DNA of 64,000 nt from Stereum hirsutum FP-91666 SS1 (GCF_000264905.1 NW_006763142.1:856597-920596), one strand, 5' to 3'. Positions 48,220-60,266 are shown, numbered from the stretch's first letter. Translations and numbers: made by a program. The notes: a model not told the origin generated them from the sequence alone.

Positions 48220-51200
48220 TCACTGCGCCTTCTTCTCCACCTCCGCCTCCGCCTTCTTCGCATCCTCGATCTTCTTCTGCTCCTCCTGCAGCGCCCTCCT
48301 TTTCTCCCTCCTCTCCCGTCCCCTCGTGACGAGCTCCCTCGGCTCCAGATCCGCGAACAAATACTTGCATACCCATTCGATCGCCCAGCAGCCGATGAAA
48401 TCGAGGATCATGCTCGCCGTCAACTTGAACTTAAACTAATAACCACACACTACACGTCAGCCCTGTTCTGTTCTTCCGGGAGACAGCAGAAAAAGTCAGA
48501 ATTCAGTACGCACCGAACCCTCCATAGCAACCACCTGCAACCACCTATTCATCTCCGGCATGAAATCCGTCGACCCAGAAAACGCAACACAGCTCGCCCC
48601 AACGAGTCCCCAATACAACGCCGGGTTCTCTCTGATGCCCTCCCGGAAGGGCCGGCCTTGGTAGTTGATCGCGAACGTCGAGACTTGTTGCGAGAGGCCG
48701 AGGAGGAAGACGGCGGTGTTGAGTAGGTTTGGCTCGAATTTCGCTTCGAGGTCGATGGGGCCGCGTCTGTGGGGGTGGGTGGGGGGATGGATGGAAAGGA
48801 CAGGGCGGGGCGGGGAAGGGTGCGGCAGGGCAGGGTGAAGTGTGGGTTAGTTGTGAGGAGATGAAGGAGGGAAGAGGGGAGAGAGGAAAAAGAACGTACT
48901 CTTCAAGAACGTGCGCAAGCTCGGTGATATAGACCATCGTCCCGATATGCAGCGCGAACTGCATCAAAACGGAGAGCAACACGTAAAAGTTGAAGATATT
49001 GCTCAACGGCCGTTCCCTCGACAGTTTCTCCACAGGCTAAAAACCCACAGAAGCATAGTCAATCTCGAGTTACGACTCAGAAGTAATACTCGCAGGGGAA
49101 AGGAAAAAAGGCAGCAGGAACGCACCTTCGCCCGCGAGATACACAAGAAGCAAACGCTCATGAGCATGCCCGTGATCGTGACCTGATAATCCCCATACTT
49201 GATCCCGTCGAGATACTGCACGCTGAGCGAGTAAGCGGTGATGAGACAGTTCAGCGCCAGGATCTTGTACATCTGGATCGTCGCCACGAGCGTGCAGCGG
49301 CCCTGGCGGATGATGTGCGTGACTGTCCCACACCACGCGTTCAGTGACCGTAGATTAGGGTATAGGGAGGGGGGAGAGCAGTGAAGAACGCACTAGCAGA
49401 GACGTTGGACAGCTTGGACGTGAACGGCGCGGCGCAGGACGCATCGCCCAGTTTAATCTTCGGAACGTCGTCCTCTCCCTCCATCTCCGCCATCTTATCC
49501 GTAATCGCCGCCAAATTGAACTAAACAACCGTCAGCCCCCCATCCTACTCAAACCATCACACTCAACAATGCTGAGAAACACACCTTCTCCATCGGATTC
49601 GCCTTCCTCCCCTCCTTCTGTTCCTCCGCCGCCTTCCTCTGCGCCTCAACCGCATCCGGGAAAAAATGCGCAATAGCCGGCGGAACAGGCGGCGGCGGCT
49701 GCCCAAACCTCGCACTAATATTCAACTGTGACACATAAACCTTCTTCAACCTCTCCAGCCTCTCCCTCTCCGCGATCTTCTTCAGGTCTTCAACCGTCCC
49801 ATCCAACAACGCCACACCAATATGAGCCTGCTTCAGCGCGCCGACGTCGTTCGTCCCGTCGCCCGCCATGAGCGTCGTATATCCCAGTGCTTTCAGGGAC
49901 GTGAGGATGAACTCCTTCTGCGCGGGCGAGACGCGCGCGTAGACCCATGTGTGTTGCACGAGGACGTTCCATGCGTCCGGGCGGGACTCGAACTGCTTAA
50001 GCGCGGGACCGGTGACGCAGATGTCGTAGGTGGCGAGGAGGGAGGTGTCGAGCTGTTCGGAAGGGTCGACGGGGATGATTTTGGATTCGTCGACGGTGCG
50101 CCAGGTGAGGTCGGAGGGTGATGAGGGGTTCTCGCGGACGTCGAGGATGAGGGCTTCGCGGTCTATGATTTCGACGTCTTTGGCGACGTGGACGGCGGTG
50201 AGGGGGTTGTCGCCCGTGATCATGATGCACTGGATGGGTGGGTGGGTACCGGGCGAGGGGGGTAGGCCGAAGGGGGAAGGTTAGCAGGGCTGGGAAGGCA
50301 GAGAGCGAAGTGGGACAGAAAAAAAGGGAAAGTCACATACCCTATGCGAAGAATCCGCTAACATCTTCAAGCTCTCCACCGCGTCCGGCTTCAGGGGACA
50401 ATGGAAAACCAAGAAACCAGCAAACACGAGCCCGCTCTCAACTTCGTCGCGCGTGAGCTTGTTGATCTATCCACGCCACGTTAGCTCCCAAACAACACAA
50501 TCCTCATCGTCGAAACAGTGGCGTCGAAACAGTAGTAGGAGGGGAAAATGAGCCGGAAAAAGGACGCACCTCCCCCCTCGTCAACCCCTCCACCTCCCTC
50601 ATCCCCAACGCAAGCACCCGACTCCCCCTCCTCGTATATCCCTTATAAACCTCATCGTACCCCTCCGGTATAACACTTAACATCCCCCTGATCGTCTCCG
50701 GCGCGCCTTTTACTGCTATGAGTGTTGAATGACGACCCGAGGTGGCAGCCGAGGAACCAGGAGGGGAGAAAGAGGGAGGGAGAGAGGAAACGGTCGACAT
50801 GCGTTTAAGCGCGGATGAGAACTGGAAACGGCGTTGAATCGTTAAACCTTGTCCTCCTCCCTGTCCCTGTCCACCACCTCCTCCCTTCCCATGTCCATGC
50901 TTCTTACCCTGATGCTCCCTAACCGCCGCCGCCACCGTCCCCCCCATTCCCTGCTCACCCGACTCAAGCGCGGGAAGGACCATATCCCCCATCTCGATCC
51001 TCCACCCCAGTGCCTCCAACGTCGTCTTCTCCATCGGGTCTCCGACGATCGTGCCGTCCTCGAGACGGACGAGGGCGTGCGCGGCGGCGAGGGTTAGGGT
51101 TGTTAGGCGGGAGGCGGAGGTTACGGGGAGGAGGGTTTGGGGGGAGGAGGGGCTGTGGGGAGGTAAGAAAGGGAGGGGGAGGTGGTTAGTAAGAGGAACG

Positions 51201-53743
51201 AGGAATGAGAAGTAGAAGGGGGAGCGAGAAGGGAGAAGTAGAAGGGGGAGCAAGGACGAGGGTCAAAACGGTCAGGAGTGACAGGAGCGGCGGGTGAACG
51301 GACTGAGCAACTCGCAAGACAGAGGCCATCAGGGACGTGAAATGGCGTTTTCGCGGTTCTCATTGCTCAATGAATAGAGCGCACGCAAAAGTGCACAAGT
51401 CAAAAATAATCATGAAGACAGTTCCTATACAAACACAGTTTTCGTTTTCGAAAAAAGTGAAAATTACGAGCGCCATATAACCTTGCAACCCGACGGTCTA
51501 AAGGCAATGCATATGGCGCTCTTTTTCTCGGTTCTGCTTGCACGTTATGACGAAGAACGAACGACATTCTCTAGAGAGCCGTCGAGACGCCACTTCACAT
51601 GCCGTGCCGTTCGTCGTCGGTTCCTGGTGGCCTCTGTCCCAGCCTGTAGCTCGTAGCTCGTAGCTCACACCCCGTAGGCCACAACCCGTAGCCCATAGCT
51701 CGCAGCCAGAGATGGAAGTGGAAGTTCGTAGTCGAATGGGGGAGAAGAAAAGGAAAAAGAAAAGAAAATAGCAAAAAAAACAAGGAAAAAGAAGAATAAA
51801 ACGCACTCAACGCCCGCCACACCCTCCAACACCAAATTCTCCGCCGTGATCGTGCCCGTCTTATCGAAGCAGCAGACGTCGACGCGGCCCGCGAAGGGGA
51901 TGCGGAAGGGTTCTGTGCAGAATATGGCTGTTTTCATACCATACGTGTCAGATCCTTCCTCCAATGCTCTCGGAAAAGGGGAAAAAAGGGGGGGGGGCAG
52001 GGCGAAGGAATAAGGGAGGTGTGAAGGAGTGGAACAAGTGCGAAGGTGATGGGCTCGAGGAAAGGGCATCGAGAAAAACGAAAGACCCACCAAACTTGCT
52101 CAACGCCACCAAACTCGCATTAACTGCCAGACTCAACTCCATCGGCAACTCCGGCGGCACCACGCTCGTCACAATCAACACGCAATCCAACAGTAACTTA
52201 CTCTTCTTCAATCCTCGCTCTACGCCTTTGATCCAGACGTAGGAAGAGGCGGCGATGGCGAAGATGAGGAGGAAGGCGATGAAGAGGATGCTTTCGAGAG
52301 AGGAGGCGGAGACGGGGGAGGTGCTGAAGATCATGGTGCGGACGAGTTGGCCTTGGGAGGTTCCGAAGCCTGTTCTTAGTACCAAACCTAAGCAGCCACC
52401 ATCGGGCGTTGGGCCACCTCCGCCAACACCACTTCCCTTCCCGCCCTTGCCTCCCTTGCCAGTGCTAGGTTTGTCGTCGATGTCATTAGACGAGGAAGAG
52501 GTAGCTTGCAAGAGTTTAGTCCCGCTGAAAAGCACCTCGTTTTTGTGTTCGCCGTCGGCGTCGAGTAAGTCGGTAGGAGAGAGGAGTTGAATGGATTCTT
52601 TGAGGAGGGGGGTGGATTCGCCGGAGAGCATGGCTTCGTTTACGATGCAGGAACCGTGGAGGAGGAGGATGTCGGCTGGGATGTTGGTTTCGGTTTGATG
52701 GGCTCTTACTGTTCGTTCGTCCACACACACACACACACACATCAGCGCTCCTTCTTACTTCTATCACCTCTCAGAAGGCAGGAAAGGGAGGAGAGGAGAA
52801 GAACGCACCGACAGAAACCAAATCCCCCGGCAACAACTCGTCCGACTGCACTTGTCCCCACTTCCCATCCCTACACACCATAATCCCATACGGCACCACG
52901 CTCATCGTCCTAAACTCCGTCAACGTCCTCAATCTCTGCCATACAACCGTACACTCAAACATGACGAGCATAAAGAGGGTGAAGAGCGAATAATACCAAT
53001 ACTCATCGAGACACCACAGCGCGACGCAAAAGATCTGAAAGACGAAGAATGGCGCGGTCGCGTGTTCCGCGAATAATTTCGTGAACGACGGAATGGGGAT
53101 GTTGAATTCGTTCTTGCCGTATTTCGCTAACACGCTAGAGAGTGCGGAGGTGTTGAGGCCGCGGGTAAGGGGGGAGGAAGGGGAGAGGAAGGAAGAGAGG
53201 GGGGGACGGGAGGAGGTGAGGTAGGGGAGAAGGGAGAAGGTTAGGGGGGAGAGGGAGTGGACTGTGTAGGTGTCTTGTTGGTAGCTGAATTTGTAGGTGG
53301 ATGGGTCGGTGGGTTGGACTTTTTCGAGGGGGACGATTTCGCCTTCGCCGCGGTGGGCGTGTGGGATGATGCGGATGCAGTCTGCTTCTTCCAGCGAACG
53401 GGCCTATGCAATCATGTCTCCCTTCAACAAACTGAACCCTTTACAATCACAAAGAGGAAAGGGAAGGGAAGAAGCGCACGGAAGTAGTCGTAATCCAAGC
53501 CTTCGCGCCCGCGTTCCACCTCGTCACCAGAAAACTGAGCGCATGGCCCGCCCCAAGCGTAACACAAGCGAGAAAAGTCCACTCCTCGCTCTTGAGCCAG
53601 TCGTCGTATTTGATGTAGTAGGCGTAGGCGAGGAGCGGGTAGAAGCAGAGGAAGGGGAAGGCGTAGATGTGCGTCCAGGTGTTGAGCGAGCAGCGCAGCT
53701 CGGCGCGTGCGATCTCGCTCGAGACGACGTTGACGGTGACCAT
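48220..53743 (-). CDS. spf1: P5A-type ATPase Spf1 (ER transmembrane-helix dislocase)
   Basis: Spf1/ATP13A1 removes misinserted transmembrane helices from the endoplasmic reticulum membrane using ATP. The model is 1293 residues in 12 exons: 53743-53480, 53403-52809, 52708-52091, 51927-51807, 51152-50570, 50466-50341, 50229-49585, 49520-49394, 49322-49126, 49036-48900, 48766-48514 and 48435-48220. The P5A hallmark [13 protein letters not shown], phosphorylation motif [14 protein letters not shown], nucleotide-binding [28 protein letters not shown] and hinge [16 protein letters not shown] are all intact. Low-complexity Gly-rich inserts lie at about 52395-52490 and 50850-50900. The C-terminus is a Lys/Glu coiled tail. 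Intron 4 is 654 nt, ten times the usual length here. It is divergently paired with the E2 gene, 295 nt apart. Confidence 0.95.
51153..51806 (-). repeat. Long repeat-bearing intron 4 of spf1
   Basis: The intron is bounded by GA|GTGCGT at 51806 and CACAG|C at 51153. It contains two copies of a 19-bp unit (GAGAAGTAGAAGGGGGAGC) at 51207-51225 and 51233-51251, and three GTAGCTC copies at 51646-51666. No open frame with coding features was seen in it. Confidence 0.65.
52722..52741. repeat. (CA)10 microsatellite in spf1 intron 2
   Basis: Twenty nucleotides of perfect CA repeat lie in the intron between exons 2 and 3, 13 nt from the splice acceptor. Confidence 0.9.
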
Positions 53744-54038
53744 GACCGAGTAGACTGGCGGTCAGGGTGGTCAGTGTTAGTGTTTGGGAGAGAGGAATAG
53801 AATGAGAATATACGCACCTTCTGAGAGTCTCGAATACGCACGCTTCAGGCAACAGACGTGGATGACCGCACAATTCTCGAGCGTGCGTGGCGTAAGTCTC
53901 CGTCACGCAACGTATCGTCACCGAGTGACAAGTTCTGTAACGGCGACCATAACACGTGTAACGCATCCACCCGTATTGGGCGCTACATTGTTCGCCTGTC
54001 CAATCCATCCAACCCTCACCAAAACCATCGCCCCAACC
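53744..54038. promoter_or_regulatory. Divergent promoter between spf1 and the E2 enzyme gene
   Basis: Only 295 nt separate the two start codons, so both promoters must share or interleave here unless a 5' leader intron extends one of them. No TATA box is evident. Confidence 0.6.
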
Positions 54039-55714
54039 ATGGGCTCCCACGTACGCCTCCCCTCTCCATCATTCACCCTCTCGTCCTGTCCTCTCACTAA
54101 CCTATGTACATGGCCAGATGACCCTCAAACGAATCCTCCGCGAAATCGCAGACCTCAAGAAAGAAGACCTGGGCAACATCACGCTCGGTCCTCGAGACAT
54201 GGATAATCCCTATCTCTGGAAAGCGCGTCTGCCGGGACCTGAAGGATCGGTGTATGAAGGCGGGATGTTCGAGGTGGATGTGCAGTTGGCTAATGATTAT
54301 CCGTGCGCTTTCTCTTCCTCTTCTCCCTCTCTCTATGTAGTAGCTGATGCGAGACGCTGCAGATTCACGGCACCGAAGGTCTCGTTCCTCACCCGGTGCG
54401 TACGCCTTACCTAACATAATCGACTGCAATGCTCACGTATGGAATGAAAACAGGATCTATCACATGAACATCTCCGAGCGCGGAAGCGTCTGCATCGATA
54501 TATTGAAGCATAACTGGTCGCCCGCGCTCTCCGTATTCAAAGTCATCCTCTCCCTCTCGTCCCTCCTCACCGATCCGAACCCTCGTGCGTCCTTCCTTCC
54601 TTTGCTCCTCTCTCCTTCCTTCCCTTCTTTCTGTCTTCCTTCCTTCCCCTCCTCCCCTCCTCCCGTCACTCCGCTCTCGCCACTCTCCCGGTCCTCCCCT
54701 GACCTGCCCTCTTACCTACATACAGAAGATCCCCTCGTACCAACCATAGCCCGCGAATACCTCTCCCAACGCCCCAAACACGACGCTACCGCCCGCCGAT
54801 GGACATCCCTCTACGCCTCCTCCACTCCTGCCCCTCCTCCTCCTCCTGTCCCTGCCTCTACCCCCGCTACCCCTCCCACTACCTCCGCTGCACCTGCACC
54901 TGCACCTCCTACCCCTATCACCGTCCCTTCTGCCTCTGCATCTGCGTCCGGACATGCCCCAGTCCCAGTCCCAAGCCGTACATATTCCCATTTCAATCGA
55001 CCTTTCATACCCATGTCCGCATATGATCGGGTCGTCGCAGCCTTCGTGGCAGGGCATGGCCATAATCTCAGACAGACAGGGAACGGGAATGGGAATGCAT
55101 CAGCTTCGGTTTCGGGGGGGTCGACACCTACGCCTACACATCAACCTTCAGACGCATATACTCCCAATGCGGGCTCGTCGTCTTCGGGTGGTCCTATCCC
55201 TATCCCCACGACTGGCTCCACGAACGGGCGCGCAAAAGGCAAAGAACGCGCGACGGGCAATGTGAGTGCGGGTGTTGCAGGTTCTATAATCGAGATCGAC
55301 GACTCAGACTCCGGCTCGGCTGAGGACGGGGATGAGGACGGGGATGGGGACGACGATGTACAGGATGTGACGGATGTGACGGAGATTAGGGGGATGGAGA
55401 AGGGTAAGGGGAGGGGAGGGGGTGGGGGGAGGAAGAGGAAGCGGGATGGGAAGGGTACGAGTGGGGGACATGGAGAGGGAAAGAGTGAGGGAGAGATGAA
55501 GCGTAATCGGAGTATCGTTGATCTTTCGGTGGATTCGGATGATGATGGGGAGGTCGAAGTCGAGGGAGGTGTGGAGGCTGATGTCGGAGCGGAGAGAAAG
55601 GGTAAGACGAGGGAGGGAGGCAAACGGCGCAAGATCGGGGAAGGGGGCGGTGGGAGTGGGTCGTCAGCAGCGGGGGCGGGGGCGGGGAATGATGTTATTA
55701 TCATCGAGGATTAA
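54039..55714 (+). CDS. E2 ubiquitin-conjugating enzyme with long disordered C-terminal tail
   Basis: The model is 449 residues in five exons: 54039-54050, 54118-54302, 54363-54395, 54454-54584 and 54726-55714. The UBC fold covers residues about 5-150 and includes LKRILREIADLKKED, YEGGMFEVDVQLANDYPF and LLTDPNPQDPLVPTIAREY. The active-site cysteine is Cys90 in RGSVCIDILKHNWSPALS. The usual His-Pro-Asn triad reads His80-Met81-Asn82, keeping the catalytic asparagine; class III E2s show a similar change (HCN). The sequence is closest in style to the UBE2D/UBE2E group. The remaining 300 residues are Pro/Ala/Thr-rich, then alternate acidic and basic blocks. They carry three hydrophobic-acidic motifs, IIEIDDSDS (308-316), IVDLSVDSDDD (384-) and a C-terminal VIIIED. 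Exon 1 codes only MGSH and is supported by the donor GTACGC. Confidence 0.88.
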
Positions 55715-57169
55715 AGATGTCGATGAGCCGTCGGTCGTTCTCATTCTCTCGTTCCCTCGTGTCAGCAATACGTTCACGGTTCATCCACCTAACTTAAATT
55801 AACTAGTACGCATGTTTTTCGTTGTAACTTAGAACTCTCAGATTCTGTGCATTGCATTGTATCTCTCTACTTCGCCCCTGTGCTGCCAGCCTTATTTGCA
55901 TCATCCACCTCCGCTCATTCATCCATCTCCATCTCCATCTGCATATCACATTCTCATTGACAGTTCGAATACATCGCGGTCTCCATCGTATGAGCATGAG
56001 CATATAATTTATGCAATGTATTCAGTCTGAGTCGGACTCTTTCCCTTTGTATCTCGTGTGTGTATGCGTATGCGTTGGGTCGAGGTCGGTAAGGTGTCGG
56101 TGTCGGTGTCAGTGAGTATCCTGACCATATAAGGCTTATGACCATCCAGGCTGCTCACAATGATCCGGGCCACTCGTGAGTCCTCCTCGCTCTTCGTTTC
56201 GTTCGTTGATCATCACGTGCTTATCACCCGTGACTTAGACTAGTATATATTATTTTTCGGGCGTCTGACACTGTTACAGTCTCCCCTTTTCCTCAGAGGT
56301 ATGACTGATTGGCCCGGGTTGCGCTGCTGGTGGGTCAGTGCTCAGTGCTCACTCTCTAAAGGCTCATTCGCATACAGGACCGTGATAGTATCGACGGAGG
56401 GTAGGACAGGAGACCGAAGTGAACTTGGAGGCAGGAGTGAAAAGATATTGTGGAGTTATGTAAGTGCTACACCCCTTTTTCACGACAAAGGACAAAGGAC
56501 TTACCACTTGGCTCCTTGACATAACTCCCTAGGGTCTCAACCCTCTCCCTCTCCCTCAGCCCCCTCCCTCACCCGGCCCAGCTGAGGTGTCAGGTACGTA
56601 CCTATCTGTTACAGTCCAGTAACTTACGGTATCAGTATTTCCAGGATGTTCATCAATATCTGCCAGTGGCAGGTTGAGGTATAAGTACCTTGAGAGTACT
56701 GTAACTAGTCCAGGAGGTGTGGCACACGGCATCTGAATCGCTGAATCACCGATGCCCTCGCATTTATAATTACGTCGTCGTCTTCATCCCGGTACAGGTT
56801 TGGGATTTGACAGCGGGAGGACGAGATACGTTTCAGAGACAGCGCTCGATATTGAATATCGAGGCGAGGCAGTCAGTCCGAACTGAGACTGTGCATTTTG
56901 ATGTGGCGGGATGGCATAGCGCAATACTTATCATCATTCTAGGCGTATGTACAGTACCTTTCATTCGGTGCTACAACCTTGGATGAATGTGATGCACCAA
57001 TGGCACTCAGACCTTTAAACTGGACTGGACTATGTACTAGCAAGAATGATCATCTTTGTCGCCCTCACGCTCTGAGGATGTTTTCCATGATGAAGATGAG
57101 CCCAAGAGGACTACTTATTATCTTCCGCCGATCCTGGCATCCTCCAATCCTTCGGACAAAATATCTTGA
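55715..57169. other. 1.5 kb without a supported gene
   Basis: It contains the 3' flank of the E2 gene, a short TCCATC run near 55925 and a GGTGTC repeat near 56093-56115. No coding chain or RNA gene was recognised. Confidence 0.4.
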
Positions 57170-57582
57170 GCAATAATCTTGCCCTCGTCTTCGAGAGTAC
57201 TTATGTTGTACGGTTCGTCGCCCTCTTGCCTTGCCCCTACCAATTGTTTCTAGCATATAAACGCAGACTGACGCCCCCTTGTTCATTAGCGGTATACATC
57301 TTTCTAGTAAGTATTCACCCTATTGAAGCTCCCGCCGTGCGTGCGTGTCCTCTTACAAGTAATTCCGTTGGCACGATCTCTCAAGTCCATCTTCGTTGCC
57401 TGCCAGTCGGCTCTTAGACTTTTTCTACCATCACCAGCCGTCCAGGGTCTGGCTCTTCCAAAACCAGGTCTGCTCTCCTCTCCATCGTGCTCTTGATATT
57501 TCTGTGCTCTAGCGCTTTGTGGGCGTTAGATGTAGCCGAGGTGACACTTGGCATAAGAGCGGTCTGGACTCTGGATAAGTAG
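57170..57582 (+). pseudogene. Truncated relic of the seven-span membrane protein family
   Basis: The end of exon 1, a shortened exon 2 (57290-57306) and the start of exon 3 (57446-57582) of the family at 5982 and 19534 are recognisable. Exon 3 shows SKTRSALLSIVLLIFLCSSALWALDVA, split here for length as SKTRSALLSIVL and LIFLCSSALWALDVA. The intron phase at the exon 1/2 junction (TACG|CGGTATAC) is the same as in both intact copies. A TAG stop follows TLDK, and the GDCIVVWRA and later segments are absent. The exon 1 frame is also closed upstream by a stop. Confidence 0.75.
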
Positions 57583-58121
57583 ACGAGAGTCGACTTCAGG
57601 CTCAAGGCTCTCGAAACATCGCGATCATCGTTCCTGCGCTACATTTTTGCAGCTCCTCCAAGCCCGAGTCATGATACTTAACAGCGATGGACTGAATCGT
57701 TCGACGCTGGCGTATTATGACGTGGACACGCCTGTGTCAGTGGATGAGGATCTTGATGAGAGTCACGAGGGTGGTGGGCTTGCGGTCTTATCATTCAGGT
57801 CTCTTGCTCAGAGGTAAGTATGATGAAGGGTGAAGGAGGTGTATCAGAGTGGTGTGATGGCTGAGGATGGGACCGGGTTGGCGTGAGTCCTTGTTACGAG
57901 TGGTGTGACTTGCATTTGATGTAAAGGTAAGTACGGTATCGCCGTCACAGTTCTTCTCCAGTTTACTTCGGCCTCGCTTTCTTTTCGAGCCCGTCCGAAT
58001 GAAGGACGAACACTGAAAGAAACTAAACGACTGTAACGAGCGATGACACAACAAAGATTTTGGTTTACCGATAGCTACATAGGATGACAGTATGGCAAAA
58101 ATTGGGGAAGTATAGGCCATA
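57583..58121. other. Short region after the relic
   Basis: An open piece at about 57670-57815 (STLAYYDVDTPVSVDEDLDE) could be a remnant of a hydrophilic tail of the same relic, but I cannot align it with the intact copies. Nothing else is seen. Confidence 0.3.
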
Positions 58122-58195
58122 TGATTCGACCCAGGCTCGAACTGAGGACCTTCTGTGTGTTAGACAGATGCGATAACCAACTACGCCATCGAACC
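58122..58195 (-). tRNA. tRNA-Val (AAC), copy 3
   Basis: This 74-nt gene is identical in sequence to the copy at 26587-26660, with the same orientation relative to the adjacent reductase, 220 nt beyond its stop. Confidence 0.95.
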
Positions 58196-58415
58196 ATGAG
58201 CAGAATGCTTTACGAAATTATATAACTCGTATGGTACAGTTCGTTCACAAAACACACCACGGGTGACCCTATGTTGTTCCACTACAATCTCCCGTCTCGA
58301 ACTTTGAAACTAGTGGTCTACTTCTATAACTACAAAGGTCTGTATAAAAAAATTGGAAACGCTACTTACTTGGTACATTCGTTACGCGCGTACACACAAC
58401 AACACCGACAACAGC

Positions 58416-60182
58416 TCAATCCTCCGCCACAAGAATAACCTTCTTCCCATGATTCTTCCCACTCAATACGTCCACCAACGCCTGACACGAATGCTCCAAC
58501 CCCTTCGTCACATCCTCCCTATGCTTGATCTTTCCCTCTTTGACGAGGGGAACCATGTCGGCCAAGAACCGGTCGATGTACTTGGGGTAGAGCGTGAAGA
58601 CGAGGAAGCCGAACATTTGGAGCTCTTTCTGGAAGAACATGGAGTAGTTCTGTGTGATTGAGGCGTGAGTGACGGGGTTTGCAGATGGTGGTATGATGGT
58701 ATGTTGCCATTGTTCGAAAATATAGAAAAGACCGACCTTGAGACCGTAAGCGTTGGGGTCGTTGTAGTTTGAGATGGTTCCGCATTGCTGTTGAACGGCG
58801 TCTGGTGTCAGTAAAGCGTGAAGAGGAACGCTTATTTGTTCACGAATAACGCACGAGGATACGACCATGCTCTCTCATCGCGAGTAAGGCCTCGTCCAGC
58901 GACTCGCCGCCAACCTATACAATATCAGTTGAGCTACTTCCTTTGATGTCATACAGGGCCAGGCGAAGATACTCGCTACGCACATTATCCCAGTAACTTA
59001 AAAAGTACATGTATCAGCAACGCTAGTAGGATGAAAATAAATAAAGAGAGTACTTACACATCAAGTGGTCCTTCACGCTGAAGAATCTCCTTCGTGCTCT
59101 CCGTCTTATAGTTGAACACGACATCTGCGCCCAGTGCGCGGACGTCGTCGCATTTGGCATCGCTGCCAGCTGACGCGATAACCTTGCAGCCATCTAGTTT
59201 CGCGAGTTGAACGACTACACTGCCGATGGCTGTGTACGACGAGATCAATATCAACATGCTAACTGTGAAGAGGACGTTGCACAAGACTCGAACGTACGCC
59301 CAGATGCCGCTGTGACAAATACTGTTTCTCCCTATCAGACGAGTGTTAGCGAGAAGAAAGTCAAGAAACAGAAGACATATGAGTTCTGTAGGCGAAGAAT
59401 GGAAGACCAAGTCGCACCTTCTTGGCACGCGAATACTCCTTCCAGGCCATGTACGCCGTCTGTCCTGGCATACCCAGCACACCGAGCCACGCAGACCATG
59501 GGATCCCCTTGTTCGACTCGAGCTTTGTCGTGCGCGGCGGGATCTCCGTGAAGACGGTGTAATCGGCGAACGCTACGAGCATAGCAAAACGACGTGTCAG
59601 CGTAGCTGAGGGATTGTCAAGTAGAAAGAGGAGAATATATGCTCACGGACGTCCCAGATGTATAGGTAGTCTCCGGCTTTGTAGTCGGGGTGTTCTGAGC
59701 GAATGACCTTCACGATGCCGATGTTCCAGATCCTGGAGCCAGATGACAAAGAAGTATCCGGGGTGAGCAAAGTCTCTTCGTAACATGGTTGAATCAAATA
59801 CGAAGGCTGTACTCACGGTTGTCCCAGTTTGAACGCAGGCTGCCAGTGTACACGATCCAGAGTCAAAACCACAGGTCATACAAAGAAAAGCAGAGTATTA
59901 TACACACGACATAACCCTTGATATGTTGCTCCCGGAGCCGACTCCTTACGTATGGGTCGATGGAGAGAACTAAAGCCTTGGCTAAGATGCCACCTTTGAG
60001 TGGCACGTTGTCCAAATCAATCGTCTCTGACGTATCGTGGACCAGGTCCTTTCCTGGGACGGGTGCACCTGAGAGATTGGGCGTCAGCATATGAGAGTCT
60101 AGCAGTCAACCGGAGGCTCAGTAGGGTTAGTACCTTGTGGGATTTCCCGGAAGATGTGGCGGGCATTGGTGACGGGTGCCAT
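58416..60182 (-). CDS. MDR-family NADP-dependent enone (double-bond) reductase, copy C
   Basis: The model is 345 residues in 11 exons: 60182-60134, 60068-59908, 59839-59817, 59732-59647, 59572-59418, 59331-59298, 59229-59058, 58996-58984, 58914-58855, 58787-58737 and 58649-58416. Except for exon 10 (51 versus 66 nt) every exon length equals that of copy A. The proteins are very similar throughout, for example LDNVPLKGGILAKALVLSIDP, shown here as LKGGILAKALVLSIDP, and the last 78 codons differ at only a few residues. Motifs GMPGQTAY, VTAASGPIGSVVVQLAK and YWDNVGGE are intact. The gene appears functional. Substrate is unknown; fungal relatives detoxify reactive enals or act on aromatic enones. 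Confidence 0.9.
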
Positions 60183-60258
60183 TCTCGTGTGCCGGATTTG
60201 GATGGTGGATATAAAATAAGAATTTGAAGGAAATTCGTCGTTGGGATATGAGCGAGCC

Positions 60259-60266
60259 CTTTTATA
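60259..60266 (-). promoter_or_regulatory. TATA box of reductase copy C
   Basis: TATAAAAG on the minus strand lies 77 nt upstream of the start codon, within the same GACCTATAAAAGGGCTCGC block seen upstream of copy A. Confidence 0.6.

Noticed and set aside
54347..54725. Continuous plus-strand frame that would start the E2 gene at 54347
   Set aside because: It reads through introns at 54396-54453 and 54585-54725 and lacks the first half of the UBC fold. The spliced model restores all family motifs.
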